DNA of 64,000 nt from Asterochloris sp. CNOR1. Taxonomy: Eukaryota > Chlorophyta > Trebouxiophyceae > Trebouxiales > Trebouxiaceae. The position numbers and the translations under genes are program-made. This document shows, in pieces, positions 10,429 to 24,000 of the stretch (position 1 is the stretch's first letter; the number at the start of each line of letters is the position of its first letter). The notes beneath the pieces are model-generated. The model was not told where the DNA came from, searched no databases, and worked only from the letters and a program-made list of their open reading frames with translations. The stretch is from assembly GCA_963969365.1 (NCBI GenBank), contig OZ017752.1:310001-374000 (forward strand), read 5' to 3'.

Positions 10429-13400
10429 TCAATTCTGCTCCTTCTCCATCTTGTCCATCATCTTCATCTTCACCTGCAGAACGACAGGTATCAGTCAGGC
10501 ATTGGCTGCAGAGCACGTGCTACCTAGATGTGGTGGGCAGGTCTGATGTCTGAAATCCCCATAACCAACGTTGCCATAACATACAGATTGCGGTTCACAT
10601 CAGGCATCATGGGACCAAGTATGCAAGCCCACCTGCCAGCCGTCGCGCACATACTGCTCACTGTCCGGTGCAGTGTTCTTCCAGGATGGGCGCGACTTCA
10701 TCTCCTCATGCCACTTCAGAAGGTGGCTCAGCTTGTCGCTGGGCAGCTTGTACCCCTTGATCTCATCTGCACCAATTCTGCAGGCACAGTGATGATTTCA
10801 GGCCAGTCTGCTGTGTGTCTTGTAAGCTGCAGTGTAGGTGGTGTGGTTCAGTGCGTGACATTCGCCCTGCATCTCATCATTGCCAATGCTGCAGGCAGAG
10901 CGGGTCTGATGGGCAGATCAGGCTCAGCTGCAGCACGGGCGGATCTCTGGGGCTGAGGTGACAGAACTGCAGAAATCAAGGGGTACAAGCTGCCCAGCAA
11001 CAAGTCGAGCCACCACAAAGTTGCAGCGTGGTGATCCCAGCGCCCCAAAAGCTTTATCCTGTTCCAAGATGTTCAACACCATCTGTCAGAGCAGAAGCAA
11101 CACAGATGATTGCATTTACTATTTCCTGCAAAGAGCAGCTGTGCCAGCTGCAACTGGCCACTTCCATACAGCTCTGGGTAGAATCATCTAAAGGCAGCCA
11201 GCTTTCACCCAAAACAGCAGCCTGGACCCGCCAGGTGGGCTCTGGCTGCTGTTTTAAAGGTCCAGGTGGGGCTGCCACTCCCTGTCAAGCAATTGACAAC
11301 AAAACTTAGACAAAGCAGCATCTGGACACCAGAGGAAGCTGGCTAACTGTCCTACCTGGACATTGTTCAGCTCTGCGCACAAGTCTTGGCACTGGGGTTT
11401 GCCCTCCAATGACAGCAGTGACTCCTTTATTGCAATGTCCAGTGAAACTGCTATACCAAACGGCGGGCTCACGTCTCACCTGACATGGTTCAGCTGGGGC
11501 GCCAGCCTCAGGTCTGTGGCATTGGGGCTCTTCCCACCAATATAGGGTCCGCCGTGCTCCTTCAGGTAGCCATCGATGCCCTCAAGCTCGCTAAGCAGCT
11601 CGCCTTTCTTCTCATCCTCGTCCTTGCCTGGCTTGCTGCGCATGAAGCCCATGAACTTGGGCATCAGCTCAGTCCCCCTGCAGGCAACAGGAGAAAGATG
11701 ATTGAGACAGATGTGTGTATTGCAACATTGACTGAGCCAGCAGCGGCTGCAAGACATTCCCAGCTTGTACATGGCTGAGACACATGTATGTATTGTAACA
11801 TTGACTGCGCCTTCAGGCAGTCCCAGGTTGAGCCAGCAGCAGTTGCAAGACACTCCCAGCACATACAGGGCACTCACACTTGAGGGGTGCTGTCTGGGGT
11901 CCCAACCTTCTTGCCATTCTCCTGCTTCTCAGTGATCTCGCCCAGGAATTTGTCAGAGTCCCCCATCCACTGCAGCAGGGCACAATCATGGAAGGTGAGC
12001 CTTGCTTATGACGACTGCCACTAAAGCTGAGCAGGCGCAGCCGTGGTCAGGCTCCTGTTCATAGATTTGAACACAGATTTGAACACAGAGATTGCTGCTG
12101 ACCATAGCTTCAAGGTTAATGTGCAGCCCAATTAGGCCTGCTCATTTTTGGAAAGGCAACAAAGACCTACGGCCAGATATGCAATCCAGTGCTGCTGCAC
12201 AGCTGGCTGTTGATGTGTCCCCAAACAACAAAACTGAAATGCAGGGCAGTCCTCACCTTGTCGGAGGCCACCTCATGCACAAAGGGGATCTGCTGCTTGC
12301 CCTCCAGTCCTGGCACCTGCACAGGAAGCAGAAGGCTAGTGTGGGTTCGGCCCTGCTTCTCTAAGGAAACAAAAACACAAGATGCCATTTCAAGCAGCCG
12401 CACAATGTCAGGCGGGCAGGGTCCTCCTGCACACCAACTGGCATGCACCAGCAGGATCTCAGGCAGGCAGCCTTGCTATGCATCGTGATTTGTTCCCTTA
12501 AGAAGAGCAAAGGTGATCTGGGGGTTTCCCACACACCTCCTTGATCCACTCAGGCATGTTCTGCTCGTCAATGTAGTAAGGCTTGTACCTGTGTGGGACA
12601 AGCACCACTTTGAGGTGAGGGAAAGTCACCTGTCACCAGCGTTGCAACTCAAAAAATGCAACATCAATCTGAGAGTTTTGTGCATGTTGAAGAAGAAATG
12701 CAAATGGCACTCACTTGAGGCCAAGCTCCTCGAATGTCATCATGGATCTCTGTAGCGTAAAATGGGCAATGTCAGCACACTAGCAGATAGATGCATGGCA
12801 GCAATTAAACAGTGTCAGCGGTGGCATGTCCATGCAGACACGGCACAGACCCTGCCGTGCAGCTGTTGCAGACGATGTGTGAGGCAGGCATGGGAATGTG
12901 GATACGATCCCAACAATGCCAATCCAGCATCAGCCTAGTGTGCCCTGAAGCACACCTGGGAGAAGGGGCAGTCCCCCAGCTTGCCCTTGTCTGACCAGTT
13001 GTTGCCTTTGTCAATGCCCTCAGGGCTACCCTTGACCCAGATCTCGTAGTCAGTGCCTGCAAAGCAAGTGCATCACATTGCACGCCGCTACATAGACATG
13101 GAGGCTAGCTACACGCAGTTGGTGGCGCAGCAAGGAGCGGCACAAAACAGCCAAGCAGGCCACAGTACAGAAGAGCCAAGCAGGAGGTTGGCAGGACTGT
13201 ATGCACAAAGCTGCACAATTGTGGCCTACTGAAGATATGCAGGGCCTGCACGCACAGACTTAATGCAGGACATGCAAGCCACAACCAACATATGAATGCA
13301 GGCTGCTGGTTGCAGGCAGAGCTGCAGCCCTTGATCCTGCCGATAATATGGACAGATGTGGCGCGCATGCACAAGTGTGGCATACTTTTGGACGACTGGC

Positions 13401-13654
13401 CAGTGGTTGGCAGTCCCACCTGAAGGAGGGGAGGTGGTTGGGAGACCCATGGCAAGTACTCTGTGGGCTGTGCTGAAGCGTTTTGCAGACTGCAGCTGTC
13501 TTTGGCGACTTGCGGCGAAGTACCTCCGCCCTGCTCCAAGGCAAGTACAGGATGTCAGCTTGGGGACGCGCGTGCCCACTGTGGCCAGACAGGCTGGAGA
13601 GGCCATTGCAGGGTGCAACATGGCTGTCCTGTTCAGCATTTGTGCATAGGCCAT
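10429..13654 (-). CDS. DHAR: Glutathione-dependent dehydroascorbate reductase
   Basis: Reduces dehydroascorbate to ascorbate with glutathione, in the ascorbate-glutathione cycle. Nine exons (5' to 3'): 13654-13447, 13056-12956, 12749-12715, 12588-12537, 12316-12257, 11969-11878, 11677-11480, 10777-10633 and 10473-10429; 936 nt, 311 residues. Exon 1 (69 aa) is rich in Ala, Arg and Ser and poor in acidic residues, as in a plastid transit peptide. The enzyme begins at TDYEIWVKGSPEGIDKG. The catalytic motif GDCPFSQR (Cys99) is followed by YKPYYIDEQNMPEWIKE, the cis-Pro loop QQIPFVHE, and the C-terminal GST helices with ELEGIDGYLKEHGGPYIGG, ATDLRLAPQLNHV and LSHLLKWHEEMKSRPSW, all classic DHAR features. 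The exon 1 donor (ATGG-GTCTCC) is weak but gives the only phase-correct join. Introns 7 and 8 (5' to 3') carry echoes, one of them inverted. Confidence 0.9.
10850..11025. repeat. Direct and inverted echoes of a DHAR exon edge
   Basis: The real exon edge (plus-strand coordinates about 10735-10790, reading ttgatctcatctgcaccaat then tctgcagg) has a decayed direct copy at about 10855-10897 (catctcatcattgccaatgc, tgcaggc). An inverted copy lies at about 10966-11020, where the plus strand reads aatcaaggggtacaagctgc and goes on as a mutated version of the exon with its CTGCAG acceptor. Confidence 0.75.
11700..11870. repeat. Two-unit tandem repeat in a DHAR intron
   Basis: Two diverged units of about 75-90 bp share gagacagatgtgtgtattgc / gagacacatgtatgtattgt, aacattgactg, gagccagcagc and gcaagacattcccagc / gcaagacactcccagc. 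They sit between two DHAR exons. Confidence 0.8.
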
Positions 13655-15019
13655 GCTGTATGTTCTGCTAGCAACTCACAACTGGTTGAAGGAGTCCGAT
13701 GGGTGAGCGATCACAGATGGGACGTTGGGATTGGCTAGACTGCTAATGAGACTTTTGAGCAGCTTCCTTACATTTGCTTTCTAGAAAGTCTGAACCAGAT
13801 CCTGCATTGGCTCGAGCAGAAGAGCAGCAATCAGCGCCCAGTCATGTCAGGCCCAAGCCAGAATGCCAAGAAAACAAGCACTAGTTCCTCAGATGAGCAT
13901 TGCATGCTCTCAGAGCTCATGTATGCAGCTCCTGCCTTGGCTGCCTCACACATTGGCCCTTGCAAATACTACCACGGAAGCTGCTGTGTCTGGTATTCTG
14001 CAAGGTGCTGCAAACATTGCGCCATACTGCGAATCATGGTACTTGCATGTGGTACATTCAGTGACACGAGCTCACCACTGGAGGCGCTCCAAGCACTGCC
14101 AGCCATTGTTGTAGATCTTGCCTGTCATTCTAAGGAGCAGGGAGGAGCAGACTGCATGATCTGGGGGTAAGTTTGCACCTGCTGAGAAGCCCTTTTTCAA
14201 AGATCCCTGTCGCAGCTGCTTCAACTGAGAAATGTCTGCATGGCCAGCCTTGTCAGCCCTGGGACCTGTAACGTCAGGCGCCGTCTGAAAGCTTAATTTG
14301 GTAGAACCCAGCCAAGGTTTGGTAGGTTGGCCCTCGCTTGGTGGGTCTCGTGAGGGGTTAAAGTGACAACATTTGTGTGCGCCCTGTCTCTGGGCAGAAA
14401 TGGGCTCCCAGGCCTCATGAGCTACATGGGCTTGCTCTTACAGGCTTCATGCATATGTTGCATGCTGGAAGCCACAGTTAATGTCCCCAAATTCATGTCC
14501 CCATGACCCATGCAGACCTTGAAAGCTTCTTGGCCATGAGTAGGGTATCAAAGTTTGAATAAGGCACCTGCATACTGCAGATTCACCGGCAGCACACAGC
14601 TTAGGGCCTACGTTCTCACTGTGCTTGGTCCTCAGTGCATTGCCCCTAACATGTGGTGCAGGTCATGGTTTACGTGGCTCTCAATGAGCACCCACCAGCG
14701 GGTCACTATGAGAGAAACACCCTAGTCAATGGAGGCATGCACTTCAAAGGCACTCTTGGTATGTAATTGGAGGAGCAGTGATGGCAGTGATGGCCACTAG
14801 TCTGACTTTGCAGGCTGCAACCCCCTGAAGGTGTCTGCTGTTGGTGCTTGTCATATTCCTCAGCAGACCCACCAACAAAGCTGCTCATGGTACTGTTGAG
14901 ATATGGTCACGAGAGCTAGATTGTTTAATTGAGCCTCTTCATGAGACCGCTGCCCGCTCCCAGACATTTCTGTGATGAGAAACTGCAAAGATACCTGAAA
15001 GTTCAGTGCTGAAGCAGTT
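13655..15019. other. Intergenic, 1.36 kb between DHAR start and IleRS stop
   Basis: Both flanking genes are on the minus strand, so this holds the DHAR promoter and the IleRS 3' UTR. Small open frames exist but none shows codon structure, splice sites or a family I recognise. TGTAA signals on the minus strand occur at 14438-14442 and 13768-13772. Confidence 0.5.
14438..14442 (-). terminator. Possible poly(A) signal TGTAA of the IleRS gene
   Basis: The plus strand reads TTACA, so the minus strand carries TGTAA 578 bp beyond the IleRS stop codon at 15020. The distance is long, but I saw no closer candidate. Confidence 0.3.
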
Positions 15020-18000
15020 TCAACTTAAGGGGGCAGTCCTGCGGGCTGGAAGCCTGAAGTGCCCGCCTTCCTTTAGTCTGAGCAGCTTGCCATTGAGCCT
15101 GACAGCAACAAAGCCGCCATCTGACTGGACCTCTTTCTGTAGGGCAGCTAGATCCCTGGACGCCAGCCAGATACCAGCGCCCTCAGCAAGCTCCTGGTCG
15201 CCGTCACAAGCCTGCAAGGCAGTGGCCCAGATAGGTTTGAAAATGCACGAACCAAGCAGGACACGGGTGCTGCAGACACACAAGCCTCCTAGACTAGCAC
15301 AGCAAAACACAGATTGACAGATTGGTGAGGCCATCAGCATCTGCATGGCCTTGTCATCATGCAGGCAGCCTTACCAAATCTGATTTTGTCGACCAATCTT
15401 CAACAGGATGACCTCTAAGCTGCAGCTGGCTCTCATTCCTCTCGTTGCAGAGCACGCACAACCTGCCAAAGACTTCAGCAGCCCAGCCAGTGCAGTCACT
15501 CAGTTACACCCCAGGTAAGCACCATAGGAAACCTGAGCACTACAGCAGCTCTGCACCCTGTGCTCCACTGTGTTGAGCTTCCACATGCCCTGCTTCCCCG
15601 CAAGTCACAGCAGCACCCCACCTCAAGCAGGCCCTGCTGGTCAGCCACCACAGCCGGCTGCGTCAGAACCAGCTCAAAGCTGCAGCTGGCCTGACCGCCG
15701 GACGCGATGCCGGGCTCCCGCTGGCGGGCGATGACCACCGCATGCGGGGGCAGGTGGGCGGCGTCCTGGACGGGGCGCCCCAGCACCTTGGCGGCATAGT
15801 CTGCCTGGGAGGTGATGACATGCTGCAGGAGCCCGTCTGAGGGGGGGGGGCGGTGCACCTGTGGGAGCACAGGGGGTGTCAGCAGCAGTCCACATGTCAG
15901 CAGCAGTCCACACAGCAAGGTGCTGGATACAGCACCCTACTGCCCGGCGCCCTTCTGCAGCTCATAGTTCCCAGATCATTTCAGTGGCACTGTGGCAGAG
16001 ATGTGCTGCAGGAGAGCCTGCTGGCAAAGGATGCAGTGAACCCTGTGAGGGCACAAAGGAGGTGAAACCTGCAGGCAGGGTTCATAGGCGGTTTACAAGG
16101 GAGGAAATGGAGTACTGCAGGGGGCTGCTCTACACGCTGGGGCAGCAGGTATACAGACAGGACAGCCATGTCAAGAGCATGCTGGCGTGAAGCAAGGTAC
16201 GAGCTGTGACCAGGTGATGTGCTGCAAATGCCCCTCTGAGTGGGCAGCAGCTGCATCTGTGCAATATTGGCCACAGCGCAAAAGAGAAACTGCGTCATGG
16301 ACTGTTTCAGAGGACTGCAGTATGGCTGATGATCAGCTGAGGTTTATGCACCAGCTGCATTGCGCTCACCTCAGATGCAGCAGCAACAGCACCTTGCACA
16401 AACAAGTTGGGCACATTCCGCAAAGGGGCCTGGGCTGGCCACACTTGTAGAGCTAGGCCTGGTGCAGTTGAAGGTCCAACTGGCCCGTGAGGCTGGTATA
16501 TTAGTGAAAGTTGAATGGTGCACAGCCCACACGCTGGCGCAGTCCAGCAGCCCTTCACCACATGGGGCTGACGCAGTGCACAGCATGCCTACCTGTACTG
16601 TTATCAAAGCTGACCTAAACAAATGGAAGCCTGATACAACACAAAGCATGCCTACCTGCACTTCTGCCATTGGTGAGTGGCTGCAGGTAGATGTCGACAG
16701 AGTCTGTTGCAACCAGGCCAGCATTTTTGCGCAGCTTCTGCACGCGGTTGATGATCTCACGAGCCATCCCCTCCTCCACCAGAGAGTCGTTAGACCTGCA
16801 AAGCAACAGGTAAGGCGTGCTGCTGCCAAGGCTGTCTGACATGCTGCACAGCTTTGAGAAATGCTGTGGGACCTTCACAGGGGCCTCAGTTGCCCTCTAG
16901 CAGGAAGTCAGCAGGAGAGTCGTCAGAGCTGCTCAGGAATGCAGGGCCTCTATCTGGTTGGGAGACAGGTTTCCTTTGCAAAGGATGCAGCTCTTGGAGG
17001 CATCGGGTATTGTGATGGGCACACATGAATGGTGCATGGGCAGCATGGGAATTGGCAGTATACTGAGTCTGCAGGCCTTGTATCTGTCGATCTGAGATTG
17101 GGACAGGAAGTTTGTACGATCAGCGCATGAGTCACCAGGCCTGCTTAGCACAGGCATGTAGTGCAGCTGACAGGTGTGAATGATACAGTGTGAAGCTGTG
17201 AGGCCCCTGATGGAGGAGTCTGTGTCAGCAGGCATGGCTGTTGGATGCAGCATGGTCAGTAGGGGAGATGTCAGGCCTGCACAGGCAGCAGGTTGTGGCT
17301 GGGTGGCAATGCAGCAGTGGGAGGGAAGGCTGCAGCACAGAGAACGGGGTGGTGTTCAAGGGCAAGTCTCACATTTGTGGGGGTGCATCTGCCAGAACTC
17401 GTCCTGACCAAGGTTTTCTTCTGGTTTTGGAGCCAAGGGTTGGGCTATAAGAAACACATGCTGCCATGCGCACATCTCAGATTGCCAGCATCTCCACAGC
17501 AAGGCAAAGGCGCTGAGCCGGGTGAATGCTACGCACCAGCTGCACCGCGGTCACCTCAAGTTCTAGCCACCAACACCTCCTCCAACAAGACTGCTCCTGG
17601 CTGAGCTTCACAGAACAGCCTGTATGAGGTTGATCTCCGATCCAGCACCGCCTTGACCTCCCACAGCCAAGGCACTGGTCTCGCTGGGTGCAATGAACCG
17701 GCTCCAATTTGCTCACCTCAAGTCCAGCACCACTAGCACCTCTCCATCTCCTGCGGCATCCATCTCCTCCTTGCTGGTGCCCTCTGGCTGCTGAAAGTCT
17801 TGCACCACCTGTGAGGTAAACATGTATGTAACACGCAGGCCAGCAGCCCATACAGTGTCCTACTTGCTCTACTTCCCACAGGCCAGCATGGCCTCTTCCA
17901 CTCTTTGGTGTGCAGCAACAATTTGCAAAGCTACATGCTTAGTGGCTTTTGCTCTTGCGGGGCCACCTCAATCTCTTTTCATAAGAAGCGGGCCAGTAAC

Positions 18001-21000
18001 CCAGAAAGTGCCTGACTTGATATGTTTCCCATTGGCTAGCATGACACCCCACACCTGCTGTGCAGCAGTGAACTTCACGTCCATGGGCGCACCTTGATCT
18101 CTGCCTCCTCTACACGCTGCCCCTGAACATCCAAGTAGCCCTGCTGCTTCAGCTGATCCAACTGCAGCAAGGGAGGATCAAATAAATTTTTCTGTGTCTG
18201 TTCCGCTCTGTAAAGGCGTGCTGCTTAACGGGGCTGACAACTAGTGGTGTTAGAGCCCAGCGCCTCTCCTTTGGGACAGCAGCAGACTCACAGCGCTGCC
18301 CAAAACTGCTGATGGGTGTGTCAGGCTGCAGTAACCCTGACTTGGGAGATGGGGAGGTGCTAAAGCCTTCCTGGGGGCAACACAGTTGCCAGGCTCTGCC
18401 TTCTGGGTTGTGGCAGTCCGATTGCTGACGTCCATTGCACCGAAAGGGGTACTCACCTGCGCAGGGCCCAGCGCCTTGATGGCCTTCCCCACAGGGCCCA
18501 TGTCCTTGCCCAGGCGCTGCCCCAGAGCACTGAACACGGGCTCTGCGCGGGTGCTGCAGTAGCGCTCGGGGTCGCTGCAAGTTTTGAGGTCACGCACATT
18601 GCCCTCCTCCAGAACATAGTCCCTCAGCTTTCCTGCACACAACTCAAGAAGCTCATGTGGAGGAGGCTGATTTTGAGGCAAAAGGGCGTCAGCAAACACA
18701 GGGCCATCCCTTCTTGTAAGGAAGACGCTGCAAGTCATCAAAAGGGAGAGCCGCACTGTTAATCATGCAGAGTTTCAGCATACAATGTTGCAGCTGCCAG
18801 ATGGTGCCAGACAGGGTTGAGTGCATGCTAAGTGCATGTCAGCAGGCTCTTGTGGAGATGTGCGCTGTTCTGCCGGCAGAGGGGGACACATGCTTGGGGC
18901 ATGCCACCAGGGTTGGGTGGAGAGCTGCTCTGCAGGCAAAGGTGTTGCCAATCTGGGCCGCGGGCAGGCAGTGTGTGTGGGAAAGGTGGCCAGCTGTGGC
19001 TAGGCTGCTCTGTGTGCCGGCAGGAGGGAGTGAATACATGCAGCAGGGGCCAGAGATTGAGCTGCACAGTGCAGGGACAGCAACAGGCTTGAGTCAGCTG
19101 TGTGCCACATCTTGACCAGGGTCTGCAGATGGGCTGCATGCTGCTGTGTGTCACACAAGGAGATTGGACTTTGTGGCTTTAGGAAATGCAGAATCAGCCC
19201 TGAAGGGCCAGCCTGGCACTGCTCACCTGAGATGTCTGCCAAGAACGATTCGTCTGTGTGCACCACTGTCAGCTCCTTGAGCGGCTGCTTGAGGGGCTTG
19301 TTGTGCTTCTCCCTGCAGCAAAGGGCGAAGCAGGGTCTCAGACCCACTGCCAAGCAGCGGCAGGCACCCAGAACAGTGGCAGCTTGTGCTCTAAGCTGAC
19401 GTGCTATGTGGCACATGCAGCCATGAATGAACTCAGCAGCACAGCCAGAACTTTGTCCAGAAATGCGCGATCGGCTCTGCATGCAACCTGCGCACAGTGG
19501 ATGTGAGAGGAGCAGTGCATGTGGCCAGCTGACCAGCCAGTCTGGCAGCACTCAATTCACAGGCACAAACAAGGCACCCATGTGAAGCTTATGTATGCCA
19601 AGCATGTACCCCCAACCTGATCAGCCGGACATGCTCAATCACGCTCTGCATGCGTTCCACGCTTTGCTGGATGTGCTGGTCCCCCGCGTGGGCAGCTTGT
19701 GCCGCAGGGAAGTCGCACCAGTGCACAGACTGGGGAGCTGAGGGCGGCAGGCAGCGCCGCAGGTTCTGGTACATCATCTCCGTGAAGAAGGGGGTGAATG
19801 GGGCCATGACCTGCAGGGGTGAACAGGCGTGTTGCTGCCAGGACTCGGTACATTGTCTCCACGATGAAAGGGGTGAATAGGACCACATCATCTGCAGGGC
19901 TGAGGGACAGTATGTTGAAGGGACACTGCAAGTCATCTCTTTGAAGAAGGGAATGGCCAGAGCCGTGACCTGCAGAGAGACCACGCAATCTGGGAGAGTC
20001 ACTGACCTGCAAGCCTGGCTGCAATAAGTTCAAGCAGCAAGTCACATGATGATAAAGGCCAAGTGCAGTTCCCTATGCTTCCTGCCAGCAAAGGCCGCCT
20101 TGCAGACGGTCAGCAGCATGGTGTGCAAGGCCCTGTCTGGACACAGCCCGTAACGTCAGCAAAACACTGATTGCCTCTCAAGGTCTTCTCAGGGCCTCAA
20201 GCCTGTGTTTGCACCCCACTGGCTGACAGGGTACCACTTTGTACACACATTGCTGCGCAAACCCTTGATCAGCAGGAGCCGCTGCTGGCCCGCTTTAGGG
20301 ACATGTGGTGCAGCAAGACCCCAACACTCTGCTTGCCACAATTGCAAGGTCCCAGCTTGCTGACCATCAACGGCACGCCTGCAGTGCTGTGAACATGTCT
20401 TCAACAACACCTTGGCTCCCTGAGTCGCTGCCGACTCGCTCAGTGGACACCTGTGCTGGCGAACCCCTTGCAAGGCCGCAGCTGACTGCAGTTCACCACA
20501 TCTGCAGAGGCCCACCTTGCAAACTTTCAGTAGTACATCAAACAGCGTCCCTAGGGCCATCAGGGTGTCATCCACGCCCTTGGCACCCTTGAGGCGCCGC
20601 CGGTTGTATCTGACGTAGATGTTGGTCAAACTCTCAATGAACTTGACCAACATAGGCACCACCGTGTACACCTTGTAGGCTGCCATCTCCTGGGCCACAA
20701 AGATGGTCAGAGAGCGGGCTGCTGCGCTGACCCAGCAGTCTAGCACATTGGTGGCCTGGTGGACGTCCACCTGCAGATTTCAACAGACGGAAAGGTGTCA
20801 GCAGTGATGTCTATTTTATCTTGCATGGACTCAGGACTGTGCTCTGATCAAGGCTTTGCCTTGGAGATGTGAGCTGTCTGTTACGCAGTCATCGGAGCAG
20901 AGCAGCAATCTGCTGCCAAACAGGCCTGAACCTGACTGCGTCTTTCTGTGTTTCTGTGAATGATAATGTGACATTTTCAAAAGTTCTTGCATGCCACCCA

Positions 21001-24000
21001 TGACAGCTGCAGGCTGGTGTGCTTGCACCTGTGGAGTGCAGGGCTGGTGCATGGCCACACTCACCCCTGTGTACTGAGTGAACAGGGTGTGCCTTCCCCA
21101 GGGACATTGGCACAACACAGGCCTAGTGCAGGCCCAACCACTGTGGCCAAAGCACAGCAGGCCAGCCATACACCCGCTGCTATGCCATCCATATGATTGA
21201 GGTGCAGCACCAGTTGCGAGGACAAGATGTGGAGCAGAGTAGGCTGCTGCATGCCTCATGACTGCACACCTTGGCTGGGTCAAAGTCAATGCCGGCCTCC
21301 TGCTTGAGACGTAGCGCGTTCTGCACCAGAAACCTGCAGGCAGGGAAGCCGCAAGGCTTACAGACACAACAATGGCTATGCGCTGCTTCAGAATGCTTCA
21401 CAATAGGCATACGGGGCTTCACAACAGGAACATTGCAGCCAATCAGCACCAAATCAGCCCTGCTTCACCCTGGTCCACCTCCATATGAGGGGGGCTGACT
21501 GGCAGCTGACCAACATATTACATGGCAATTGGCAGCAGACAGCTCATCAATCAGAGTCAACCAGCTGACACTGACCCACCTGTAAGCATTGTACCAGGGC
21601 AGGAAGACGTCCTTGATCACGGCAAACACCCCAGCCTTGGAGAACTTGAGGGTCTCCCCCCGCACCACCGGGGAGTTGATCAGGTACAGGCGCAGAGCAT
21701 CTGCGCCATGCTCATTGATCACTTCCATGGGGTCCTGCAATGCAGAAGGGGTGCAGCTCAGGAGGAGCAGGAACATCCTGGGCTTCTGCTGCTGGCAGAA
21801 GCTGGATTGAAGGTTGTGCCACCAGCGCTCATGCTGTCAACATGTTTGTTGACGACGTCTCTGTGCATGCTGCAGCATGGCGGAGGCGACTTGGCAGAGA
21901 GGGCAGCAGGAGAGGCAGCATGGCCCAGGGCACAGAACTGAAGTGGCCTAGCATTGTTGGGGGCCATAGGCGCCACTGCCTACTTTGAGTTGCGTGCGCC
22001 TGCTCAGCTTGCTGGGACATTTCAAGGCGGTTTAGGATGTGGACCTGCCTTTGTGCACAGGAAGTGATGCAGGCAGTGCGCTGCAGGCGCCTATTTGCCT
22101 GACAGCCTGAATCACAACCCCTCTCACTTAGGCTGCAAGACCTGGCCACAGCAGCGCATCTCAGCTTGAAGCCCTGCCCTTCACTCAGCAGATCTCAGGA
22201 GCTTGCTTGACGCCTGGATTGGTTTGCAAACAGAGGTCTGCAGGTGCGTTTGCAATACCCCCAGAAGATTTGCAACTCACAGGGTAGTTTTTTAAGCGCT
22301 TGCTCATCTTCTTGCCATCCTCAGCCAGCACTAGCCCATTACACACCAGACTCTTGAAGGCAGGCTTGTCAAACAGGGCTGTTGACAGCACCATGAGGGT
22401 GTAGAACCAGCCACGTGTCTGGTCAATGCCTGCGAGGCAGAAAGATGCGATCGAGCATGATAAGTGATGACGGGTAGCTGGCAGCTCCTGTAGCCCACTG
22501 CAATGTACATGCTGGCATGCTTCTCTGCCCAGCACCGCCAAAATGGCCAGTGTCTGCAAGGCAGAGCATGTCTCAAGTTGTAGCACAAGGCAGCACCCGG
22601 CACCAGGCAGTCCCGCAGCCCATTGCCAACTGCATGCCGGCAGCCGACGTGCATGGCAAGGCACAGGCAGCTCAGCAGCCTCTCTTCAAGGCGAGTAAGT
22701 ATGCGGCATGGAACGTCCCGGAAGGGCGTCACATGCGTACCACCTACAACCAATATGCCTGAACAGTCCAACCCCACCTCAGCCAGTAATATGTTGTGCT
22801 GATGGGAGGGCCTTGGGCCAACATTGCCTGCTGGCTGCAGCAGATCAGCAAGACACAACTAGTCAGCACGGGATGAACCGCGCTGACTGCCCAGCCGCTG
22901 GCTGGCACCCAACATGCAGAGGGCTGTCTGCAGCACTTTGCTGTTGCAAAGCTTGCAGAAGACAGCCTGCCTGCTGCACAACACCTGAGCCATTTGACGC
23001 TGAGGCACACCCTCAGCAACAAAATCTGCCAAGAACTTGCCCCAAGACTCAGCACAACTCTGGCCAGACTGCTCAGCTACTGGATGTAGCATGCCTGCTC
23101 CACAGCACTTTATCGCATCATAACTTTCAAGAGACATCCTGGACAACATATGCTGAGCAACAAACATTTGAGCTCACCCTCAGCTACAAAGTCTGCCGGA
23201 AAGTTGGCCTCGAAGAAGTCCTTGTTCTCAAAGGGGTAGTGCAGCTGCCCATAGGGCATGCTGCCGCTCTCAAACCAGCAGTCAAAGACGTCCTGCACGC
23301 GCTTGAGCTGCCCCTTGCCCTGCCGGCTTGGGATGGTGAGGTGGTCAATGAAGTGGCGGTGCAGATCTGTGACCTGCATAAAAACGAGCAAATCTCAGTG
23401 CAGGTGGTGAGATTGTCAGAGAGGAACATGGGCTGAACAGAGGAAAGACAATGTCCACGAGTGCTGAGCTGTCCCTCCTGGAGAAAAAGACCAGCAGCTC
23501 ACATTGCGGTGAGACATATAGCTGGGGGTTCAGTGAAGAGATGGTGTAGGTGTGTGAACGCAACATGACTGATTGGCATAAACCAGATTGGGTGTATGCA
23601 TTCTAGGGATGCATGCAGTGGAAATCAACGCAGCTTCGTGTTTGAAGTGCACCTGCATTGAGCATCTGCATAGAGCAGACAGCCATCTGAGGCCTCTTCA
23701 TGTTCCCAAATCTAACCCTTTGCTCAGTCAACTCCTCAACCTCAGCCTCAGCACCCATGTGACCTGCACAGACAGGTACCTGGGCAAGCTTGCCATGGGT
23801 TGTTGAGACAAAGCCCTCAAGACTTGATGCATGCCCCACCTTCTCGCCAGTCAACTCCTCCAGCTCAGCCACAGAGCCCACAATGACCATCTCCTCCCCA
23901 TCATCTGACATCCACACGGGCAAGGGGGTGCCCCAGAACCTGCTGCGGCTGACAGCCCAGTCACGAGCCTGCACCAGCATCGTCACGGCGGCAATAAGTC

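Noticed and set aside
15372-15469. Possible extra IleRS exon with cag acceptor and GTAAGG donor
   Set aside because: None of its frames keeps phase 0 on both sides, and the direct join of 15622 to 15211 gives a normal C-terminus.
15841-15850. Suspected frameshift in IleRS at the ten-G (plus strand) homopolymer
   Set aside because: The tract falls in the intron as the pyrimidine tract of the acceptor, so no frameshift is needed.
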